64,000 nt of DNA from Streptomyces sp. HmicA12 (lineage in GTDB: Bacteria; Actinomycetota; Actinomycetes; Streptomycetales; Streptomycetaceae), in assembly GCF_000373565.1 (NCBI RefSeq), contig NZ_KB891799.1, forward strand, positions 1 through 64,000, written 5' to 3'. The translations under genes were made by a program, and so were the position numbers. Below, one piece after another: positions 59,309 to 64,000 of the stretch; the stretch's first letter is position 1; each line of letters starts with the position of its first letter. The notes beneath the pieces were generated by a model. It was not told where the DNA came from and did no database searches. It was given only the letters and a program-made list of their open reading frames with translations.

Positions 59309-60912
59309 GCACCGTCGCGCTGAACGGCGGGAGCCGTCAACTCGCCGCCACCGGTACCCTGTTGAAGCTCGCGCTGCGGCGCGACCGGCTGATGCTCCCG
59401 CTCTGGGTCTACCTCGTCGCGCTGACCGTCGTCTCCATGCCGAAGACGCTGAGGAGCATGTACGCCACCGCCGCCGAACGCGCCGACGTGCTGACCACGA
59501 TGCGCGCCAACGGCTCGCTGCGCGCCCTGTACGGCCCGGCCCTCGACGACTCGCTCGGCGGGCTCACCGTGTGGCGCGTCGGCGCGTACGCGGGCCTGTT
59601 CGCGGCGGCGATGAGCCTCCTGATCGTCGTACGGCACACCCGCGACGAGGAGGAGAGCGGGCGCCAGGAGATGGTGTCCGCCGCGATGGTGGGACGGCGG
59701 GCGCCGCTGACCTCCGCGCTGCTCGCGGCGCTCGTCGCCAATGCCGCCGTCGCCGTGATCATCGCGGCCGGCCTGGCGGTGACGGCCGACGGGGGCGTCG
59801 CGGGCGCGCTCGCGCTCGGCCTCGCGACCGCCGGCACGGGGATGGTGTTCGCGACGCTGGCGGCGATCGTCGCCCAGTTCACCGAGAGCGCGCGGCTCGC
59901 CCGGGGGCTGAGCGCGGGCCTGCTGGGCGCGGCCTTCGTGCTGCGGGCGGCCGGCGACGCGGGCACCGCTGACGGCTCGTCCGTGCTGACCTGGCTCTCC
60001 CCCATCGGCTGGCTGGAGAACACCCGCGCCTACGCCGGTGAACGCTGGTGGGTGCTGCTGCTGTTCGCGGCGGCCGTGCTCGCCCAGGGCGCGGTGGCGT
60101 ACGTGCTGGCCGGCCGGCGCGATGTCGGCATGAGCTTCTGGCCGACCCGGCCGGGGCCCGCGCGGGGCCGGCTCGGCTCGGCGGGCGCGCTGGCGTGGCG
60201 GCTGCAGCGCGGCAGTGTCGTCGGCTGGTGCCTGGCGTTCCTCGCGTCGGGCGCGATGCTCGGCGGGGTGACGAACGGGGCGACGGATCTCGTCGGCGAC
60301 AACGCGAACACCCGCGAGATCATCGAGCGGATGGGCGGGCAGTCCGGGCTCACCGACGCGTTCCTCGCCGGGATGGTCGGCATGCTCGGGATGGTGGCCG
60401 CGCTGTACGTCGTCCAGTCGGTCCTGCGGATGCACGCGGAGGAGACCTCGCAGCGCGCCGAGCCGGTGCTGTCCGGCGCGGTGGGCCGACTGCGCTGGGC
60501 CGCGGGCCACTTGACCCTCGCGTTCGGGGGCGCGGTGCTCGTCATGCTGGCAGGCGGACTCGGCCTGGCCGCGGGCTACGGGCACGATCTCGGGCCGGTC
60601 CTGGGCGCCTGCCTGGTCCAGCTCCCCGCCGTCTGGACGCTCGGCGCGGTGGCGGTGCTGCTCTACGGCCTCGCGCCGGGCGCCGCGGTGGGCGGCGGCT
60701 GGGGGGTCGCGGGCGCGGCGCTGCTGCTCGGCTGGATCGGCCCGGCGCTGAAGCTGTCGCAGGCGGTGATGGACCTGTCCCCGTTCGGACATCTGCCGAA
60801 GCTGCCGGGCGGGGAGATGGCGTGGGGCCCGGTCCTGGTGCTGTGTGCGCTGGCGGCGGCGCTGGTGGGGGCGGGCCTGGCCGGGCTGCGGCGTCGCGAC
60901 CTGTCCAACTGA
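59305..60912 (+). CDS. ABC exporter permease, TnrB3-type
   Basis: A 535-residue membrane protein with about 12 helices in two similar halves. It starts with [23 protein letters not shown] and has the family segment [36 protein letters not shown], mirrored in the second half by [30 protein letters not shown]. These E-E/S-R-E motifs are typical of the exporter group named after tetronasin resistance TnrB3. With the ATP-binding protein it should export hydrophobic or polyketide-like compounds. It is coupled to the ATPase gene by 4-bp overlap. Confidence 0.92.
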   Translation: MSTVALNGGSRQLAATGTLLKLALRRDRLMLPLWVYLVALTVVSMPKTLRSMYATAAERADVLTTMRANGSLRALYGPALDDSLGGLTVWRVGAYAGLFAAAMSLLIVVRHTRDEEESGRQEMVSAAMVGRRAPLTSALLAALVANAAVAVIIAAGLAVTADGGVAGALALGLATAGTGMVFATLAAIVAQFTESARLARGLSAGLLGAAFVLRAAGDAGTADGSSVLTWLSPIGWLENTRAYAGERWWVLLLFAAAVLAQGAVAYVLAGRRDVGMSFWPTRPGPARGRLGSAGALAWRLQRGSVVGWCLAFLASGAMLGGVTNGATDLVGDNANTREIIERMGGQSGLTDAFLAGMVGMLGMVAALYVVQSVLRMHAEETSQRAEPVLSGAVGRLRWAAGHLTLAFGGAVLVMLAGGLGLAAGYGHDLGPVLGACLVQLPAVWTLGAVAVLLYGLAPGAAVGGGWGVAGAALLLGWIGPALKLSQAVMDLSPFGHLPKLPGGEMAWGPVLVLCALAAALVGAGLAGLRRRDLSN

Positions 60913-60929
60913 CCCGTATCCGCGACACG

Positions 60930-61559
60930 TTGGGGCGCACCCCGGAAGGGCGGCGCCCGGACGTCGGCGGGCGTACCGCTTGAGCTGTTCCGTGTCCAGC
61001 TCGATCCCCACCGGGTCGGGAAGGGTGACGGGCTCGCCGCAGCGCGCGATGCGGATGTCCCGGTAGCCGGACTGCTCCGGGTCCGGCTTGCTGTGCACCG
61101 TCACCGAACCGGCGTCCCGGTCGACCAGCAAGTACACCGGGATGTTCGCCTCCGCGTAGGCGGCGGGCTTCTCCACCCGGTCCCTGGCGTGCGCGTCGGA
61201 GTCGTACGACGTCACTTCGAGCGTCATCAGGACGCCCTCGGTGTCCGCCCAGTTGCCGTCGTGGCCGATGAAATGGTCGATCGGGGCCAGGACCCCGTCG
61301 GGCTCCGCCCGTCCCTTGCGATACGTCTCGACCTTCAGCCCCTGAGTGGGGTTGAGGTCCAGTTCGGTCGCGCCCGCATGCACTGGCGAATCAGCCACAT
61401 GACGAGTGCGCCGCGCTGACCGTCCGTCACGCACTTGATCCCGATCCGTCCGTCGATGAACTCCAACCTGACGGCCTCGGTCTCCCTGGCGGAGAACGCG
61501 GCGATCTTCTCGAACTCCTCGACCGACATCTGGGCTGTGCGCTCTGCCATAACCGTCAT
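60930..61559 (-). pseudogene. Frameshifted Uma2-family (PD-(D/E)XK-like) gene
   Basis: From ATG 61559, with GGGAGG upstream, the frame gives TAQMSVEEFEKIAAFSARETEAVRLEFIDGRIG and RQCMRARPN, then runs out at a stop near 61335. The rest of the domain continues in another frame: LNPTQGLKVETYRKGRAEPDGVLAPIDHFIG, LMTLEVTSYDSDAHARDR, VYLLVDRDAGSVTVHS. A single-base loss near 61385 explains the shift. The second frame lacks a stop at the usual end and runs on across the ABC permease gene. This indicates decay at the 3' end as well. Uma2 proteins have a nuclease-like fold and are much expanded in Streptomyces. Confidence 0.8.
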
Positions 61560-61688
61560 GGCGCCCTCCCTCTCAGGCGTGCACCACCGTGTACGGGCAT
61601 CTGAGCAGCGTGTGCCGGGTTCGGGGGCCACTCATCCGTGTGCGTGATCACGGAACCCCGAAGAAAGGGTTCCGCGTCTGTTACGGGC

Positions 61689-61955
61689 ATGGGCCAACGC
61701 ACACAAGCCGCCGTCGGCTGCCTCACCGCGCTCGCCGGGCTCGGTGCCGGGTGCGTCGTGTGGAGCGAGGTGGTCGCCGAGGGGCGGATCCACCGGTTCG
61801 AGACGGGCCCCGACTGGCGGGTGTTCTACCTCGGGCTGCCCGTCTGCCTCGGCGGCGGGATCGTCCTCGGCACGCTCGCCGGGGTCCTGCTGCACCGGCT
61901 GGTCAGGACCCGGCCGTTCACAGCTCGACGGTCAGGGCCTCCAGACCGCGGATGA
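61689..61955 (+). CDS. Small two-helix membrane protein
   Basis: An 88-residue protein with two hydrophobic helices (AAVGCLTALAGLGAGCVVWSEVV and VFYLGLPVCLGGGIVLGTLAGVLL) separated by a short polar part, and a basic tail. I do not recognise it. The codon usage is consistent with a gene, and ATG 61689 follows TTACGGGC with no strong ribosome site. Its last 38 bp overlap the end of the convergent P450 gene. Confidence 0.55.
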   Translation: MGQRTQAAVGCLTALAGLGAGCVVWSEVVAEGRIHRFETGPDWRVFYLGLPVCLGGGIVLGTLAGVLLHRLVRTRPFTARRSGPPDRG

Positions 61956-63132
61956 CGAAGTTCGGCTTGCGGACCGGTTCGGCGGCGAGCCGCAGCGTCG
62001 GCGCCTGCGTGAGCAACGCCCGCATGGACGCGGCCAGTTCGAGCCGGGCGAGCGGCGCGCCGATGCAGTAGTGGATGCCCGCGGAGAAGGAGATGTGCGG
62101 GTTGTCGGCGCGGGTCAGGTCGAGGCGGGCCGGGTCGGTGAAGACGGCCGGGTCGTGGTTGGCGGAGCCGAAGAGGAGGGCCACCTCCGAGCCGCGCGGG
62201 ATCGTGGTGCCCGCGATCTCGATGTCCTCCAGGACCCAGCGCTCGAAGAGCTGGAGCGGGGTGTCGTGGCGCATCAACTCCTCGACCGCGGACGGCACGA
62301 GGGAGTGGTCGGCGCGCAGGGCGGCCAGTTGCTCCGGGTGCCGGAAGAGCGCGGCCCAGCCGTTCACCGTGGAGTTGACGGTGGCCTCGTGGCCCGCGTT
62401 CAGGAGCAGCACGCAGGTCGAGATCATCTCCTGTTCGGTGAGGCGGTCGCCGTCGTCGTGGGCCGTGATGAGACCGGAGACGAGATCGTCGCCGGGATCG
62501 GCGCGCCGCTCCGCTATCAACTCGCGTAGATACTCGGTGAATTCGACCGAGGCCCGGACGGCGGCGCGGGCGACGTCCTCCGGCGGGTTCAGCTCGTACA
62601 TCCCGCAGATCGCCGCCGACCAGGGCCGCAGCGGTTCCCGGTCGGCCTCGGGGACGCCGAGCATCTCGGCGATGACGGCGACGGGGAGCGGCTCGGCGAC
62701 CCGGGTGAGGAGGTCGCCGCCGCCGTCCGCGACGAGGGACGCCACCAGATCCGACGCCAGCTTCTCCACGTACGGCTGGAGCCGCTGCACCGTGCGCGGC
62801 GTGAACGCCTTGGAGACCAGCCGGCGGATGCGGGTGTGGTCCGGCGGCTCCAGGTCGAGCATGCCGTGGTCGTTGAGGGTGTGGAACGGCTCGTGCTCCG
62901 GCGGCGGCGCGGTGCGGCCGAAGTCCTCGTGCGTGTACCGGTGTTGGTAGGTGCGGCCCAGGCGCCGGTCCCGCAGGAGGGCCGAGACGTCGGCGTGGTG
63001 CGGGATCAGATACTGGCGCGTGGGCTCGTACCAGTGGACGCGGCCGGCCTCGCGCAGGGCCGCGTACGCGGGGTACGGATCGGCGAGGAAGGCCGGGGAC
63101 CAGGGGTCGAACGAGATGTCAGTCGCTTTCAT
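61918..63132 (-). CDS. Cytochrome P450
   Basis: A 404-residue soluble haem mono-oxygenase. The diagnostic parts are the I-helix LLNAGHEATVNST (AGxExT-like), the ExxR in EELMRHDTP, the meander segment FERWVLEDIEIAGTTIPRGSEV, and the haem loop FSAGIHYCIGAPLARLE with the axial Cys356. It looks like the CYP107/105-type bacterial class that takes electrons from ferredoxin. No ferredoxin or biosynthetic gene adjoins it. It is followed on the same strand by nothing until the Uma2 remnant. ATG 63132 has a poor ribosome site, suggesting a short leader. Confidence 0.93.
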   Translation of the reverse strand: MKATDISFDPWSPAFLADPYPAYAALREAGRVHWYEPTRQYLIPHHADVSALLRDRRLGRTYQHRYTHEDFGRTAPPPEHEPFHTLNDHGMLDLEPPDHTRIRRLVSKAFTPRTVQRLQPYVEKLASDLVASLVADGGGDLLTRVAEPLPVAVIAEMLGVPEADREPLRPWSAAICGMYELNPPEDVARAAVRASVEFTEYLRELIAERRADPGDDLVSGLITAHDDGDRLTEQEMISTCVLLLNAGHEATVNSTVNGWAALFRHPEQLAALRADHSLVPSAVEELMRHDTPLQLFERWVLEDIEIAGTTIPRGSEVALLFGSANHDPAVFTDPARLDLTRADNPHISFSAGIHYCIGAPLARLELAASMRALLTQAPTLRLAAEPVRKPNFVIRGLEALTVEL

Positions 63133-63151
63133 GCGGGGACGTTAGTCCTGG

Positions 63152-63850
63152 TCACCCCGGTGTGACCAGACGTGCCTCGTACGCGAACACGGCCGCCTGC
63201 GTGCGGTCGCGCAGCCCCAGCTTCACCAGGACCCGGCTGACATGGGTCTTGATCGTCGACTCGGCGACGACGAGCCGCTCGGCGATCTCCGCGTTGGACA
63301 GGCCCTGCGCGATGAGGACGAGCACCTCGGTCTCACGGTCGGTGAGTTCGCCGAACGCGGCGGCCCCCGGCGAAGCCGCTGATTGATACTGCTGCACGGC
63401 GGGCAGCTTCGGGATCTCGGACAGCTTCGAGAACTCGGTGATCAGGCGGCGCGTGACGGACGGCGCGAGCAGTGCCTCGCCGGAGGCCACCACCCTTACG
63501 CCGTCGGCGAGTTGGCGGGCCGAGGCGTCCTTCAGGAGGAACCCGGACGCTCCGGCGCGCAGCGCCTGGTACACGTACTCGTCGAGGTCGAACGTCGTCA
63601 GGACGAGGACCTTCGCGCCGGAGTCGGCCGCTTCCGAGGCGACGATCTCGCGGGTGGCCTCGATGCCGTTCAGCTCGGGCATGCGGATGTCCATCAGGAC
63701 GACGTCGGGGCTCAGTTCGCGGACCTTGGCGACCGCCTCGACGCCGTTGACGGCCTCGCCGACGACCTCGATGTCGGGCATGGCGTTCAGCAGGACCGAG
63801 AAGCCCTCGCGGACCATCATCTGGTCGTCGGCGATCAGGACCCTGATCAT
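63152..63850 (-). CDS. NarL/LuxR-family response regulator
   Basis: A 232-residue regulator. The receiver domain has IADDQ, the phospho-accepting Asp54 in VLMDIRMPELNG, the Thr in LTTFDLDEYV, and Lys in FLLKDA. The LuxR-type HTH is at about 170-225 (LTDRETEVLVLIAQGLSNAEIAERLVVAESTIKTHVSRVLVKLGLRDR). Its ATG overlaps the stop of the kinase gene (ATGA), so the pair is translated together. It ends 19 bp before the P450 start, in the same direction, so the P450 may belong to the same transcript. Confidence 0.95.
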   Translation of the reverse strand: MIRVLIADDQMMVREGFSVLLNAMPDIEVVGEAVNGVEAVAKVRELSPDVVLMDIRMPELNGIEATREIVASEAADSGAKVLVLTTFDLDEYVYQALRAGASGFLLKDASARQLADGVRVVASGEALLAPSVTRRLITEFSKLSEIPKLPAVQQYQSAASPGAAAFGELTDRETEVLVLIAQGLSNAEIAERLVVAESTIKTHVSRVLVKLGLRDRTQAAVFAYEARLVTPG

Positions 63851-64000
63851 GCGTCGGCCTCCGGCGCGGGGTGTTCGGTCGCGGGGTGCTCCACGGCGAC
63901 CGGGATGAAGACCGCGACCTCGTAGCCGCCGTCCGCGCTCGCGCCGGCCGTCATCTCACCGCTGAGCATGGTGACGCGCTCGCGCATGCCGGTGATGCCG
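63847..64000 (-). CDS. C-terminal end of a NarL-type sensor histidine kinase (starts beyond the window)
   Basis: The last 51 codons read GITGMRERVTMLSGEMTAG, then GGYEVAVFIPVAVEHP and the tail EHPAPEADA. GMRERV-x-LxGxL-AG and the GGYxV-x-IP strand are the end of HisKA_3/HATPase kinases. Only the C-terminus is in the window. Overlap with the regulator ATG by 4 bp identifies it as the cognate sensor. Confidence 0.9.
   Translation of the reverse strand, partial: GITGMRERVTMLSGEMTAGASADGGYEVAVFIPVAVEHPATEHPAPEADA

Noticed and set aside
59290..61434. A 714-residue minus-strand protein
   Set aside because: Only its first part (to about 60930) is Uma2-like. The rest is antisense to the ABC permease and low in complexity, reflecting the lost stop of the pseudogene.
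57836..63132. Antibiotic biosynthetic cluster (exporter plus P450)
   Set aside because: No PKS, NRPS, terpene or RiPP core gene lies in the window, and the P450 is linked to a two-component pair.

Overview
The window is about 64 kb of very GC-rich DNA with a strong G/C bias at third codon positions. GTG and TTG starts are frequent and many stop/start codons overlap. The gene content points to a Streptomyces or a close actinomycete: small MerR and cold-shock genes, DUF11-type LPXTG surface protein, ECF sigma factors with membrane partners, CtaD-type oxidase subunit, aspartokinase/asd pair, recR-ybaB and DUF5063 block, TnrB3-type exporter, P450, Uma2 family. I saw no rRNA, tRNA, CRISPR array, insertion sequence, integrase or phage genes. 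It looks like chromosomal core and accessory sequence, not a mobile island.

Layout. 1-5 kb: the end of an atypical response-regulator gene, then a cold-adaptation neighbourhood (cold-shock protein, DEAD-box helicase, single-CBS protein, a small conserved protein, MerR-like regulator). 5-10 kb: MFS efflux gene with a MarR regulator, a SulP anion transporter divergent from a MerR gene, a VOC protein. 10-17 kb: one 7-kb gene for a sortase-anchored repeat surface protein. 17-21 kb: a manganese riboswitch (yybP-ykoY type) in front of a GDT1/UPF0016 cation exporter, then a TetR, FAD-dehydrogenase and SDR operon with a 35-bp inverted-repeat operator. 21-25 kb: ECF sigma factor with membrane partner, orphan cytochrome oxidase subunit I. 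25-33 kb: MMPL exporter, S9 peptidase, SURF1 protein, SigE-type ECF sigma factor with a membrane partner. 33-40 kb: asd-lysC, 8-oxoguanine deaminase with NCS2 permease, DUF5063, recR, ybaB. 40-49 kb: SLATT protein, GntR regulator, an unknown protein, class-III aminotransferase, OmpR/histidine-kinase pair, VTC and DUF4956 pair. 49-55 kb: receptor Ser/Thr kinase, FG-GAP propeller protein, purA, degenerate diacylglycerol-kinase-like protein. 55-61 kb: MarR/MFS and GbsR/ABC-exporter modules. 61-64 kb: a broken Uma2 gene, P450, NarL regulator and the end of its kinase.

Recurring themes. (1) Several regulator/transporter or regulator/enzyme modules each carry a visible palindromic operator in the intergenic space (7332, 9187, 18271, 56109, 58378). 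(2) A dispersed, hairpin-forming intergenic repeat with the core ggggcgcggggaactgcgcg occurs at seven loci, always directly downstream of a stop codon and mostly between convergent genes. (3) Short tandem arrays (12, 14, 55 and 189 bp units) also sit at gene 3' ends. The most distinctive items are the 14-bp x 8 array beside purA, the 144-bp palindromic element that contains the SURF1 stop codon, the multi-domain surface protein, and two apparent pseudo-enzymes (response regulator without its Asp, DAGK-like protein without GGDGT). I found no clearly new defence or biosynthetic system. The repeat families are the best lead for something not explained by the genes.
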